A DNA stretch of 64,000 nucleotides from Atopobium sp034113385 (GCF_034113385.1 NZ_JAXEXL010000013.1:124001-188000), one strand, 5' to 3'. Numbered from the stretch's first letter, positions 50,071 to 59,807 are shown. Notes: generated by a model from the sequence alone, not told the origin. A program made the numbers and translations.

Positions 50071-50778
50071 ATGGAAAAAGTAGTCCTGCAGCGTCCGTTC
50101 TTCGTAGTAAATCCCAAGTCCTACTTGTATGGGGAAGAGGTTTATAAGCTTGCAAAAAAGACTGATGAGTTGTGCGAGCGCTATAACTTTCAGTCTTTAT
50201 TTACTGCACAACTTATTGATCTTCCCTGGATTATTGCGCATTGTCCTCACTTGATTCCCTGTGCACAAACCATGGAATCATTAAAACCCGGTCGTGGTAT
50301 GGGACACGTATTGCCAGAGGCGTTGGCAGCAGCAGGCGTTAAGGCAACCTTCCTCAATCATGCAGAAAATCCTATGACTATGCATGAGCTGGCGGCAACT
50401 ATTGCGCGCGCTCATGAAGTGGGCATTCTTACTTGCGTATGTGCGGACTCTGTAGAAGAGGCCCGTGCAATTGCACAACTGCGCCCCGATATTATGACCT
50501 GCGAGCTTACCAGCCTTATTGGCACTGGCCAGATTGCTGGCGAAGATTACATTCGCAGTTCTACTCAGGCTGTAAAGGAAGTTTCTCCTAACACTATGGT
50601 GCTACAGGCCGCCGGCATTTCTACTGGTCAAGATGTCTATGATGCTATTATGTATGGTGGCGACGCTACGGGTGGTACTTCTGGTATTGTTGCTGCAGAT
50701 GACCCCTTTGCAACTCTGGAAGAAATGTTTGCAGCTTTGGACCGCGCACGTACCAAGCTTGCTAAGGAGCATAACTAA
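50071..50778 (+). CDS. Triosephosphate isomerase family protein (paralogue)
   Basis: A 235-aa TIM-barrel. The lysine region is FVVNPKSYLYG (NPK instead of the usual NWK), a His lies in TFLNHAENP, the catalytic Glu in TCELTSLIGTG, and the phosphate loop is YGGDATGGTSG (two halves). It differs enough from housekeeping TpiA that it is probably a specialised isomerase of this pathway, acting on a product of the aldolases; the exact substrate is unknown. ATG 50071 follows AAGGGAG. Confidence 0.85.
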   Translation: MEKVVLQRPFFVVNPKSYLYGEEVYKLAKKTDELCERYNFQSLFTAQLIDLPWIIAHCPHLIPCAQTMESLKPGRGMGHVLPEALAAAGVKATFLNHAENPMTMHELAATIARAHEVGILTCVCADSVEEARAIAQLRPDIMTCELTSLIGTGQIAGEDYIRSSTQAVKEVSPNTMVLQAAGISTGQDVYDAIMYGGDATGGTSGIVAADDPFATLEEMFAALDRARTKLAKEHN

Positions 50779-51299
50779 TGAGCGTCTATAAGGGTCTTGT
50801 AACGGTACAGACACAAGCTGGCAAGCCTACCTATATTGATGTAACTAATCAGGTAGATGCCATTGTCCAGGAGTCTGGTATTACAGAAGGAACGGTTACG
50901 GTCATCTCGTGCCACACCACCTGCGCGCTTTTCTCGGATGAATTTGATCATGACCGCACGGGAGCTGGTGATCTGTTTTTGCAGGCAGATCTTAATGATG
51001 GCCTCCAAAAAATCTTTCCTGAGCAAAAAGATTGGTCTACCTATCGCTATCCCGGCGAGAAGCACTTTGAGGAAGTAGAAAGTTGGCCTTCTGCAGCAAG
51101 TTATCTTCCTAATGGGGATCGTACTATGCTTTGGAATGGAGATGCTCATCTGCGTGCTACGCTTTTGGGCAGTTCATGCATCTTTGAAGTAGAGGAAGGT
51201 AAGTTGCAAATGAGTGGTCTTGCCTCCATCTTCTTTGTAGATTATGACCGTACGCGTGAGCGTACACGTAAGGTCCGCGTTATTGTCATGGGTGAATAG
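50778..51299 (+). CDS. UPF0047/YjbQ family protein
   Basis: A 173-aa protein slightly longer than the usual 130-140. YIDVTNQVDAIVQESGI, GTVTVISCHTTCALFSDEFD, GEKHFEEVESWPS, WNGDAHLRATLLGSS and FVDYDRTRERTRKVRVIV match YjbQ. Family members have weak thiamin phosphate synthase activity, but the role here is unknown; it is a fixed part of some PTS operons. It overlaps the isomerase stop (TAATG). Confidence 0.9.
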   Translation: MSVYKGLVTVQTQAGKPTYIDVTNQVDAIVQESGITEGTVTVISCHTTCALFSDEFDHDRTGAGDLFLQADLNDGLQKIFPEQKDWSTYRYPGEKHFEEVESWPSAASYLPNGDRTMLWNGDAHLRATLLGSSCIFEVEEGKLQMSGLASIFFVDYDRTRERTRKVRVIVMGE

Positions 51300-51327
51300 T
51301 CATAAAAACTGCTACTTTTAGCATTTT

Positions 51328-51357
51328 TTGACCACGTTTGTGCAATACTTCTATAGT
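51328..51357 (+). promoter_or_regulatory. Possible internal promoter of PTS genes
   Basis: TTGACC (51328-51333), 18 bp, TATAGT (51352-51357), 40 bp before the IIB start. It would allow transporter genes to be expressed above the upstream enzymes. Confidence 0.45.
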
Positions 51358-51396
51358 TTATTCGAGCTGTTTTAAACATTTTTGAAGGGGGGAAAC

Positions 51397-51681
51397 ATGA
51401 AGAACATCATTTTAGCTTGTGGCTCTGGCGTAGCAACTTCTACGGCTGTTGCAGCCAAGATTAAGGACCTGTTAGATTCCAACGGTCTTGCAGGTACCTT
51501 TACCATTACCACCTGCTCCATCTCTGAGGCAGTTGGTAAATCCAAGGATGCTGATTTGCTCATTGCCACTACCGTTAAGCCAGATGGTATTGAGTGCCCA
51601 TTTATTTCTGGCATTCCATTCCTTACTGGTATGGGCCGTGCCGCTGCAGAGCAGCAGGTAGTTGACTTTATAAAGAACTAG
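51397..51681 (+). CDS. PTS galactitol-family EIIB component
   Basis: A 94-aa protein starting MKNIILACGSGVATSTAV; C8 is the phosphorylated Cys. The Rossmann-like IIB fold continues with SISEAVGKSKDADLLIATT. ATG 51397 follows AAGGGGGGAAA. It passes phosphate from IIA (54697-55173) to the sugar carried by IIC. Confidence 0.94.
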   Translation: MKNIILACGSGVATSTAVAAKIKDLLDSNGLAGTFTITTCSISEAVGKSKDADLLIATTVKPDGIECPFISGIPFLTGMGRAAAEQQVVDFIKN

Positions 51682-51744
51682 TTTTGCTCGTACGAAAGTT
51701 CGTAAAAACGAGCTGTTGTTCATGATGAGAGAGGGAAATTAAAC

Positions 51745-53160
51745 ATGGACACTATCGTCAGTTTCTTTTCCGGTGTCTCCAGCTTGGGCGTATCTGTTGT
51801 AATGCCCATTGTTCTTACCATTATTGGCATGTGTTTTGGCGCAGGATTTGGTAAGTCTCTTAAGGCTGGTTTGACCGTTGGCATTGGCTTTATTGGTCTT
51901 AACCTTGTAATTAATCAGCTTATGGGTACGGACTTTGCTGGTGCTGTTACCGCAATGGTACAGCGTTTTGGTCTGTCCCTTTCCGTTATTGATGTAGGCT
52001 GGCCTGCCGCTTCTGCAATTGCAATGGGCTCTATTGTTGGCACCATTATTATTCCGCTGTCTTTGGCAGTTAACATTGTGATGTTGCTTACCAATACCAC
52101 CCAAACTGCAGACGTTGATATTTGGAATTACTGGCACTTTGCCTTTACGGGTGCTCTTGTTGCTGTTGTTACCAACAATGTGGCTTTTGGTATTTGTGCT
52201 GCAATTATCAACGAGGTCGTTGTCCTTGTTATTGGTGATGTAACTGCTCCCATGGTTGAGGAATCTCTGGGCCTTCCTGGCGTTTCTATTCCTCATGGCT
52301 TTGCAGGTGCTTATGCTCCTATTGCTTTTGCCATGGACTGGCTTATTGACAAGATTCCTGGCCTTAACAAGATTGACATTAATGTACAGAGCCTTCAAAA
52401 GCGCTTTGGTGTATTTGGTGACCCTGTCATGTTGGGCTCTCTTATTGGTCTTGTAATTGGCATTCTTGCTGGATATGGCTTCCTTCCTGTTGTAGATGCT
52501 GCTACTGGCAAAGCTACTCCAAGCTTCCTTGCTACAGCAGTTTCTATGGGCGCTGTCATGGTTCTTATTCCTAAGATGGCTGCTTTGCTTATGGAGGGCT
52601 TGCTTCCTATTTCTGATGCTGCTTCTGCATTTATTCAGAATCACTTCCAGAGTCGCGGCAAGATTTACATTGGTCTTGACTCCGCCGTTGGTACTGGCCA
52701 TCCTGTAACGCTTACCATGGCTCTTATTCTTGTACCTTTTGCAATTTTGTTGGCACTTATCCTTCCTGGCAATAAGGTAATGCCTTTGGTAGACCTTGCC
52801 TGCATTCCTTATATGTTGGTATTGGTTACTCCCATCGTTCATCAGAATGGCTTCCGTGGCATCTTGACTGGTATTGTTGTGTTGGCTGTTGGCCTTTACA
52901 TTGCTACCGACCTGTCTCCCCTCATTACCACTGCCGCTGCAAATGTAAACTTTGATATGAACGGTGCTGCTGCAATTTCTTCCATCTGTGATGGTGCTAA
53001 TCCGCTTACCTGGGTTATTGTTCGTCTGGGCGCGCTTGGTAATGGCATCGGCCTTATTATCCCTGCTGTTGGCGTACTTGCTCTTGCTGTATGGAATCGT
53101 ACGCGCATTCTCAAGGAAGCCGCAGCAATGCACGAAGCAGAGACTGCTTCTGCAGAGTAG
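51745..53160 (+). CDS. PTS galactitol-family EIIC permease
   Basis: A 471-aa membrane permease with about ten hydrophobic segments. LGVSVVMPIVLTIIGMCFGA near the start, VVVDVGWPAASAIAMGS-like segment VIDVGWPAASAIAMGS, LTNTTQTADVDIWNYWHFAF, and GMDSAVGTGHP-like LDSAVGTGHPVTLTMA fit the GatC family. It imports and phosphorylates a sugar or polyol. 63 bp after IIB. Confidence 0.94.
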   Translation: MDTIVSFFSGVSSLGVSVVMPIVLTIIGMCFGAGFGKSLKAGLTVGIGFIGLNLVINQLMGTDFAGAVTAMVQRFGLSLSVIDVGWPAASAIAMGSIVGTIIIPLSLAVNIVMLLTNTTQTADVDIWNYWHFAFTGALVAVVTNNVAFGICAAIINEVVVLVIGDVTAPMVEESLGLPGVSIPHGFAGAYAPIAFAMDWLIDKIPGLNKIDINVQSLQKRFGVFGDPVMLGSLIGLVIGILAGYGFLPVVDAATGKATPSFLATAVSMGAVMVLIPKMAALLMEGLLPISDAASAFIQNHFQSRGKIYIGLDSAVGTGHPVTLTMALILVPFAILLALILPGNKVMPLVDLACIPYMLVLVTPIVHQNGFRGILTGIVVLAVGLYIATDLSPLITTAAANVNFDMNGAAAISSICDGANPLTWVIVRLGALGNGIGLIIPAVGVLALAVWNRTRILKEAAAMHEAETASAE

Positions 53161-53245
53161 CTGGTTGTTTGTAGGAACTATATACAAATAAAGCTCCATG
53201 TGGAGGCGGGACTTTCGCAAGGAGGTTCCGCCTCTGGAGGTTGTA

Positions 53246-53800
53246 ATGGGAACTTATATATATGATGCAAAGCGATTTGGCTTCTCGGTAACGTTTATTG
53301 GCATATTTTGCATTGCCATGTGTCTAGCAAGTATCGCTGCATTTTTTAATATGTTTAGCCTGCCTAAGGGTATTGCTGCGGTAGTACTTATTGTTGCGGG
53401 CTATCAAATATGGAACACTTTCATTGCACTTGCTAATCCACGCCAAGTTACGATTGATGAGCATAGTATCGCGTTTAGCGCGTATGGCCGCACCGACAGG
53501 TTTGTCTTGGATGACATTCATGCTTTTACCGTGCGCGAATTTCCAGGGAAGCGCTATGTTCGCATTAATGAGGGTGGTCTGTTGCGTGGCAGGTATTGGG
53601 TGCAAACAGGTTTTATGGACAACGGAGAAGCTCTTGAGGCTTGGTTGTCTGAGTTTGAATATCAGGTAAATCCCAATACAGTTAAGGCGCAGGCGCGTCA
53701 CTCCAATCAAAACTATGCTGCTCACAAACAGCAAATTGAAGAGATTCTTGAGCGTGATAAGCGTCAAAAGCGCACCAAATCCAGTACAAAGGAGAAATAA
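53246..53800 (+). CDS. Membrane protein with PH-like domain in the PTS operon
   Basis: A 184-aa protein starting MGTYIYDAKRFGFSVTFIG (ATG 53246 after CTGGAGG). Two membrane helices (TFIGIFCIAMCLASIAAFF; GIAAVVLIVAGYQIWNTFIA) are followed by a bacterial PH-like beta domain (QVTIDEHSIAFSAYGRTDRF, LDDIHAFTVREFPGKRYVRI) and a basic tail (KRQKRTKSSTKEK). It overlaps the aldolase start by one base. A PH-like membrane protein inside a sugar operon is unusual; role unknown. Confidence 0.75.
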   Translation: MGTYIYDAKRFGFSVTFIGIFCIAMCLASIAAFFNMFSLPKGIAAVVLIVAGYQIWNTFIALANPRQVTIDEHSIAFSAYGRTDRFVLDDIHAFTVREFPGKRYVRINEGGLLRGRYWVQTGFMDNGEALEAWLSEFEYQVNPNTVKAQARHSNQNYAAHKQQIEEILERDKRQKRTKSSTKEK

Positions 53801-54687
53801 TGCTGGTAAATCTTCGCGATATTTGTGCTATTGCCGAGCAAAACAATATGGCAATCGCTTCCTTTAATACTCCGAGCCTTGAGGCAGTGCGCGCTGCTAT
53901 TGATGCTGCCGAGAAAACCGGGTACCCCGTTATCTTATCCCATGCAGAGGGACATGAGCCGCTTGCGCCTTTGGATGTTATTGGACCAGCTATGATTGCT
54001 TTGGCAGAGCGCTCGAGTGCACTTATCTGTGTGCATCTTGACCACTGTGAACACCTATCGTATATGCGTCGCGCTCTGGAACTAGGTTTTACCGGAGCTA
54101 TGTTTGATGGGTCCTACCTGCCGTATGAGGAAAATGTTGCCAATTCTCAACGCGCGGCAGACATGTGTGCCGCTTTTGATGCGGGCCTGGAGTGTGAGCT
54201 GGGTTCTATGGGTTCTCGCGAGGCGGGAGCTCGTGATGAGGGAGGCACTGCAGAAGAGTCCGGTGCTGTATATACAGATCCCCTACAAGCAGAAGCGTTT
54301 ATCAACAGTACAGGTTTGGATATTTTGGCATGTTCGTTTGGTACCGTTCATGGAATCTATAAGGGCGAGCCTCATCTTAATTTTGATGTGCTCACCAATA
54401 TTCGTAAGCGCGTGCATACGCCTCTTGTTATGCACGGTGGTTCAGGTGTATCTGATGAGGATTATCACAAAGCTATTGATGCAGGTATTCGCAAGATCAA
54501 CTACTACACCTATGGCGTAAAATTTGCAGGTGACGCCGTTCGTTCGCTTATTGCCGAGCGCGAGGCTCAAAGCAGTGACGCAATTGTTTACTGGCACGAT
54601 ATGACCGCCGCAGCTTACGAGCGTCTTGTGGACGACTTTACGAACGTAGTAACTGTATTCGCCAACGGCGCAAAACCACTTGCCTAA
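53800..54687 (+). CDS. Class II ketose-bisphosphate aldolase
   Basis: A 295-aa zinc aldolase of the GatY/KbaY/FbaA family. Metal ligands lie in HLDHCEH, ELGSMGS, GTVHGIYKG and MHGGSGVS. It cleaves a phosphorylated ketose to dihydroxyacetone phosphate plus an aldehyde. Variation from fructose-bisphosphate aldolase and the PTS context suggest tagatose/other ketose phosphates. The start overlaps the upstream stop. Confidence 0.92.
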   Translation: MLVNLRDICAIAEQNNMAIASFNTPSLEAVRAAIDAAEKTGYPVILSHAEGHEPLAPLDVIGPAMIALAERSSALICVHLDHCEHLSYMRRALELGFTGAMFDGSYLPYEENVANSQRAADMCAAFDAGLECELGSMGSREAGARDEGGTAEESGAVYTDPLQAEAFINSTGLDILACSFGTVHGIYKGEPHLNFDVLTNIRKRVHTPLVMHGGSGVSDEDYHKAIDAGIRKINYYTYGVKFAGDAVRSLIAEREAQSSDAIVYWHDMTAAAYERLVDDFTNVVTVFANGAKPLA

Positions 54688-54696
54688 GGAGGCAGT

Positions 54697-55173
54697 ATGA
54701 GTTCTATTGATACATCCCTTTACACACCCGACTTGGTCTTTTTTGACTTTGAGGCCACTACCTATGAGGACTTCTTCCAGAAGTTTTCCAAGATTATGAT
54801 GGAGAAAGGCTATGTAAAGGATAGCTGGCTTGCTGCTATTACAGAGCGTGAGCGCAATTTTGCCACAGGCTTACAGTTTGAGAGTATCCCCGTAGCAATT
54901 CCCCACGTAGACCCTCAGCATATCCTTAAGCCCTATATTGCAATCATTAAGCCTAAAACTTCTATTAGCTTTGAACCGATGGCCGGAATGGTAGACCATG
55001 CCATTGACACCAAACTCATTGTTAATCTTGGTCTGCTTAAACATGCAGAAGGCCAGGTAGAAGTGTTGCAGGCAATGATGGGCATGTTTATGGATGAGAA
55101 GGCAGTGGAAGACATTATGTCTCAAACGACTGCCGAAGGAATGGTTGATTGCTTCAAGCGCTATGCAAATTAG
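54697..55173 (+). CDS. PTS EIIA component (galactitol/fructose type)
   Basis: A 158-aa EIIA of the PTS_EIIA_2 fold. The active His is in SIPVAIPHVDPQHI; the rest MVDHAIDTKLIVNLGLLKHA and LQAMMGMFMDEKAVEDIM fits. It takes phosphate from HPr. 9 bp after aldolase with AAGGAGG upstream. Confidence 0.92.
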   Translation: MSSIDTSLYTPDLVFFDFEATTYEDFFQKFSKIMMEKGYVKDSWLAAITERERNFATGLQFESIPVAIPHVDPQHILKPYIAIIKPKTSISFEPMAGMVDHAIDTKLIVNLGLLKHAEGQVEVLQAMMGMFMDEKAVEDIMSQTTAEGMVDCFKRYAN

Positions 55174-55224
55174 TGGTACGCTGTTATATCCGTACACCAG
55201 ATTTAGCGCCAAAAGGAGGCACTC

Positions 55225-55866
55225 ATGGAACTTAATTCCTATATTGATCACACCATCCTTAAGCAGAATGCTACCGAGGCTGACCTTGCCAAGCTGTGCG
55301 ATGAAGCAATGAAGTATCACTTTGCCACGGTTTCCATCAACACATGTTGGACGGCATTTGCAGCTCAGCGTCTTGCAGGCTCTGGTGTAGGCGTAACAAG
55401 CTGCATTGGTTTTCCTCTAGGCGCTGCAAACACTGCAGGTAAGGTTGCCGAGGTAAAGCAGGCTGTAGCAGACGGTACCGCCGAGATTGATATGGTAATT
55501 AACGTAGGTAAGCTTATTGATGGCGATGATGAGTATGTAATCAATGACATCAAAGCTGTTGTAGAGGCTGCTGACGGTCATCCCGTCAAGGTTATTCTTG
55601 AGTGCTGCTTGCTTAATGACGAGCAAAAGGTTCGTGCATGCGAGGATTGTGTAGCTGCAGGTGCTGCCTTTGTTAAGACCTCTACTGGTTTTAGCACGGG
55701 TGGTGCAACTTTGGCCGATGTAGCTCTTATGCGCAAGACAGTTGGCGATAAGTGCAAGGTTAAGGCTGCAGGCGGTATTCACAACCGTGCAGAGGCAGAG
55801 GCTATGATTGAAGCTGGTGCTGATCGTTTGGGTGTAAGTGCTTCTGTTGCTATTGTTGAAGGCTAG
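55225..55866 (+). CDS. deoC: Deoxyribose-phosphate aldolase family
   Basis: A 213-aa TIM-barrel. IDHTILKQNATEADLAKLC at the start, Schiff-base Lys in FVKTSTGFS, second Lys in KVKAAGGIHN, Asp in EIDMVINVG. It cleaves 2-deoxyribose-5-phosphate to acetaldehyde and glyceraldehyde-3-phosphate. In this PTS operon it may instead act on another 5- or 4-carbon intermediate. AAAGGAGG precedes ATG 55225. Last gene of the operon. Confidence 0.93.
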   Translation: MELNSYIDHTILKQNATEADLAKLCDEAMKYHFATVSINTCWTAFAAQRLAGSGVGVTSCIGFPLGAANTAGKVAEVKQAVADGTAEIDMVINVGKLIDGDDEYVINDIKAVVEAADGHPVKVILECCLLNDEQKVRACEDCVAAGAAFVKTSTGFSTGGATLADVALMRKTVGDKCKVKAAGGIHNRAEAEAMIEAGADRLGVSASVAIVEG

Positions 55867-55958
55867 ATTAAGTTAAAAGCCAAGTAAACGATCGTACTAA
55901 AGCCGAGGTAAGGCTACACGTAACTACCAAGGTATAGCTTAGCAATTACAAAACTATA

Positions 55959-56000
55959 AAGAAGGTCTGTACAGCTTACGGGTGTACAGACCTTCTTTTT
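55959..56000 (+). terminator. Terminator of the PTS operon
   Basis: AAGAAGGTCTGTACA (55959-55973) pairs perfectly with TGTACAGACCTTCTT (55983-55997), followed by T's. The remaining 55867-56210 interval holds an AT-rich stretch and a short inverted repeat TATCTT/AAGATA (about 56177-56193) before the next gene; no other feature is seen. Confidence 0.92.
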
Positions 56001-56210
56001 AAAGAGTCTATTTAAAAAATCCTATAGTCTGAACTGCTAACTCTAAACAAAGACAAGACGTATTTGGCGCGAGCCCATATAAAAATTAACGCTTAGTCAA
56101 AAATAACAACCATTTACCGGTCTTCCGCGCGTGCGCACTAACCCCACACTAAGATTTAGCTATAACAATGATATATCTTATTGCGAAGATAGCATTGGAA
56201 GTGTGGTTGT

Positions 56211-59200
56211 ATGGGTAAATGGTTGCACAGTATTGGTCGTATCTCCTTTTTGGTAGTTTTAGGTGTAATACTTTTACTCACTATGCCTGTATTAGCGCTG
56301 GCTGTTCCGTCTGATAGTTTGGTTATACATACTTCTACCGATAAAAACGTGTATACAACAAATGATGTCGTTTTGTGTCATGTAACCATTGAAAATCCAA
56401 CTAATGTTGATGCAAAAGATGTTGAGCTTACCGTAAAACTTCCTGACGGATTAGTTCTTGATGGTAAAAGTCATGTTTCTTTCCACATAGGTACTATTGC
56501 GGCTCATACAAACTTTGAGAAAGACCTTACCTGTAAGGCTGTTAAAGGTACATCTGCTATAGATGGGTCTTCGCAAAGCAAAAAAGATCATGCTTTATAC
56601 AATAATAAAACGTCCGTAGGTCTTGCAAATCTTAGTGATAATTTCTCCCTTTGGCTTGTAATAGCACTTGTAGTTGTTGGTGGCATCTGTGTAGGCATAG
56701 CTCTTTGGAGTAAACACATGCATGGTGCGTGCGCACTTTTTATTGCGGTTATTGGTGCGTCACTTTGTTTAAGTAATGTGGCGTATGCTCAGCCAAATGC
56801 TTCTCAAAAGATGAATGTTCATACAACTAAAACTATTACAGTTAATGACATTACGTACGATATTACGTTTGACGTAAGTTATATCTGGGAGACCAATAGC
56901 CCTACCATTGCAATAGATAAGACTAAACTTACTCATATAGAAGGTATTGATGGCTTTGGACTTCCACATGACGGTGCTCTGAGTGGGGCCCTGGATAGCA
57001 AAAGCAAGAAGATTTCTTCATTTGAACTTATTGTTGCCGATGATAAAAACAACACTATAGGAACGTATGCTATAGATGTTAAGCAAAACTGGTCTATTGG
57101 GTCATTTGGACTTTTAAAAGGTGCAAATACTCTTACCGTAAAATGCACGTTTGAAGATGGCTCATGTGTAGTAGATAGTGTTGTTATAAATTATGACAAG
57201 ACTGATAAGCTCGATGTATTAACGATAGACAAACAGGATTCTGATGCAGACGGGCTTATTAACTATCTGGAAACCTACTACAACACAGATCCCAATAAGA
57301 AAGACACCGACGGCGATGGTATAGATGACTATACCGAGATAGCTGGCATACATACTGATCCAACCAAGCAAGATTCAGATGCAGATAGCATCCCTGATGG
57401 AAGTGAGGATTCCGACAACGATGGTCTAAACAACCTTAAAGAGATTGAGTTTGGTACTAATCCAGCTTCTTTTGATACAGATCTCGACAGACTTTCTGAT
57501 GGACAAGAAATTAAGATGAGCACAAATCCTCTTAAAGAAGACACTGATTCAGACGGTGCTTGGGATGGCTGGGAAGTGGCGCATACAACAGATCCTTTGC
57601 AAGCTCAGAAAAGTTTTGTTGTGAGTGCAACTCAAACAGGCTCTAACAATACAACTACGCTGACTGTAACAACAGAGGGTGCATCAGTAGAGCAAGTCTA
57701 TATGCTCCCTATAACAGGAACAGATATTGATCTTACTCAAACGCCAGGATATATCTGTGGTTATGAGTTTAATGCTCCGAAGAATTTTATGTCTGCTACC
57801 GTTGAATTTAAGCTTGATGAGAAATTGTTTAAGAATAAAGACTTTAATCCTTGTGTGTATTACTACAATCCAGAAACTCAAGCGCTTGAAGAACAACAAA
57901 CAAGTGTGAACGGCTCTACCGTAAGCTTTAAGCCAAGCCATTTTTCAATTTACTTGGTGGTGGATAAACACTCGTTTGACCAGGTATGGAACCGCGATAT
58001 AAAAGATCCAACTAAGCAGTCTCAAGCTTCTGCATCGTATGATTTTTGTTTTGTACTGGATAGGTCTTTTAGTATGAAGACCACTGATCCCAAATGGTTA
58101 AGAAAAACAGCCCTTATCAATCTTGTTGATAAGTTCAGGGAAGGTGACAGAGCGGCAATTGTTGAGTACACAGCAAAAGTTACCAAAGTTTTAAACTTTA
58201 CGGGTGAGAAAAGCTTTATAAAAAAGTATATAGGAGGCATTACTAACGACAGTGGTTTTGAAGAACATAGCGGCACTAATGGAACGGCCGGCCTTCAAAT
58301 GGCACTTGATAAATTTAGTAAAGAGGCTCGTCCAGAAGCACGGAAAGCAATTTTCTTCTTAACTGACGGTGATGATAATGCATCTACCCAATACAGCTAT
58401 ATGCAGCTTGGTCAAATGGCAAAAGAGCAAAGTATTGCAATTTACTGCTTTGTGTTAGGTGATATTGTTTCTGAAGATAAGTACAACATGCTTGAACAGA
58501 TTAGTAAAGCTACTGATGGCAAGTGCTATAGAGGCATAGATGCTGACATGTCTTCTTTTACTGGTCTTATTTTTGATGAAACTATTGATTATGAGACCGA
58601 CTCTAATGGAGATGGTATATCTGACTACTATGCCAAGCTTATTCAAAATGGAACACTTACCCTAGCCAATGGAACTACTCCCTATAAAGGGGTTGATTTC
58701 TCTAATCCAGACTATGATCATGATGGTCTTTTAAATGGGCGAGAACTCAAAGTGTGCGTGTATTACTCACCAGATGGTAATAGGTATGTGTATCTCCAAC
58801 AAATAAGTAACCCCTTGGTTAAAGAGTCTAGTCACAAAGTTGACTCACGAACCTTAGCTATTTTTGCTGCACTTTGTTATGAGGATGGTAGTGCGGCTGA
58901 GCGTGACGGTAGGTTTTATAAAGAAAGTGAGATTGTGGGAAATCCAGATCCAGAAGAAAGAGAAAAGAGTAACGATGAAATTGGCCAAAGATACTATTTC
59001 TTAGGGGGTGCTAATGTCTTTGGCTCTAACAAAGACGGCCATATCTCAGGCTCTTGGATAGTTGCAGAGTTTGTAAACCACTTTACAGTACCTAACATAT
59101 TCGCGAACTTTAGTGCAACCGTATATGTTCGAGGCAATGATGTAGTACTTGCCTACCGCGGTACCGATGAGGACCCTGAGTGGATTAATGACTTACAAGG

Positions 59201-59792
59201 TGGTCTTACAAACTTTACCTTTGAAGAGTCTTATGCAGAAGTAACAGCTCTTTGTGTGGCTTATAAGTATGCTGCTACTGGCAAAAATGTCTATATAACA
59301 GGACATTCTTTAGGTGGATACTTGGCACAAGTGGGAGCAGCAAAATTCTTGCAGACCTCATACAAAAATCAACTAAAGTCTTGCGAATACTTTAATGGTA
59401 TAGGTTTTGATTATGCACTATGGGCATGGGCATCAACTACACCATCCAAATATAATCATGTAAATAAAAGAAACATTCTAGGGTACTTTTATGGCAACGG
59501 TGGAAGATTGATTTCCCATAGGATTCATGGTGACTTTGTTTCTCCCATGGGATTCCATTCTGGAAGAACGAAAACATACTTTGCTGTTCGTCCATGCATT
59601 AAGAATCATACCAAAATACACGGATATGGAAATGATGGCGCGGGGATTAGCATGATTGTGGCTATATCTACTCTTAACAATAACAATGGAGAGTTAATTA
59701 ATTTCGCAAGGCAAATCAACCTATATGGGAAAGGTTTGCTTTGGACTGTTCATGAGACTGATAGCTTTTTCTATCACAACTTAGATGGATAG
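56211..59792 (+). CDS. Surface vWA-lipase protein with TSP3 repeats (effector candidate)
   Basis: A 1193-aa protein. Residues 8-30 are a signal/anchor helix (cleavage-like ALAVP). A DUF11-like beta domain (~35-115) follows, then a membrane hairpin (~147-195: SLWLVIALVVVGGICVGIAL and ACALFIAVIGASLCLSNVAY). A second beta region leads to five calcium-binding TSP3-type repeats (~341-463, DTDGDGIDDYTE, DSDNDGLNNLKE). A von Willebrand A domain has MIDAS D617-x-S619-x-S621 (LDRSFSM) and FFLTDGDDN. A class-3 lipase has nucleophile S1033 (GHSLGG) and YRGTDEDPEWINDLQGG. No LPXTG motif was seen. It likely displays a lipase at the cell surface; a toxin role is inferred from the three small genes behind it. 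Confidence 0.85.
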   Translation: MGKWLHSIGRISFLVVLGVILLLTMPVLALAVPSDSLVIHTSTDKNVYTTNDVVLCHVTIENPTNVDAKDVELTVKLPDGLVLDGKSHVSFHIGTIAAHTNFEKDLTCKAVKGTSAIDGSSQSKKDHALYNNKTSVGLANLSDNFSLWLVIALVVVGGICVGIALWSKHMHGACALFIAVIGASLCLSNVAYAQPNASQKMNVHTTKTITVNDITYDITFDVSYIWETNSPTIAIDKTKLTHIEGIDGFGLPHDGALSGALDSKSKKISSFELIVADDKNNTIGTYAIDVKQNWSIGSFGLLKGANTLTVKCTFEDGSCVVDSVVINYDKTDKLDVLTIDKQDSDADGLINYLETYYNTDPNKKDTDGDGIDDYTEIAGIHTDPTKQDSDADSIPDGSEDSDNDGLNNLKEIEFGTNPASFDTDLDRLSDGQEIKMSTNPLKEDTDSDGAWDGWEVAHTTDPLQAQKSFVVSATQTGSNNTTTLTVTTEGASVEQVYMLPITGTDIDLTQTPGYICGYEFNAPKNFMSATVEFKLDEKLFKNKDFNPCVYYYNPETQALEEQQTSVNGSTVSFKPSHFSIYLVVDKHSFDQVWNRDIKDPTKQSQASASYDFCFVLDRSFSMKTTDPKWLRKTALINLVDKFREGDRAAIVEYTAKVTKVLNFTGEKSFIKKYIGGITNDSGFEEHSGTNGTAGLQMALDKFSKEARPEARKAIFFLTDGDDNASTQYSYMQLGQMAKEQSIAIYCFVLGDIVSEDKYNMLEQISKATDGKCYRGIDADMSSFTGLIFDETIDYETDSNGDGISDYYAKLIQNGTLTLANGTTPYKGVDFSNPDYDHDGLLNGRELKVCVYYSPDGNRYVYLQQISNPLVKESSHKVDSRTLAIFAALCYEDGSAAERDGRFYKESEIVGNPDPEEREKSNDEIGQRYYFLGGANVFGSNKDGHISGSWIVAEFVNHFTVPNIFANFSATVYVRGNDVVLAYRGTDEDPEWINDLQGGLTNFTFEESYAEVTALCVAYKYAATGKNVYITGHSLGGYLAQVGAAKFLQTSYKNQLKSCEYFNGIGFDYALWAWASTTPSKYNHVNKRNILGYFYGNGGRLISHRIHGDFVSPMGFHSGRTKTYFAVRPCIKNHTKIHGYGNDGAGISMIVAISTLNNNNGELINFARQINLYGKGLLWTVHETDSFFYHNLDG

Positions 59793-59807
59793 TTTTGAGG
59801 CTAGGAT

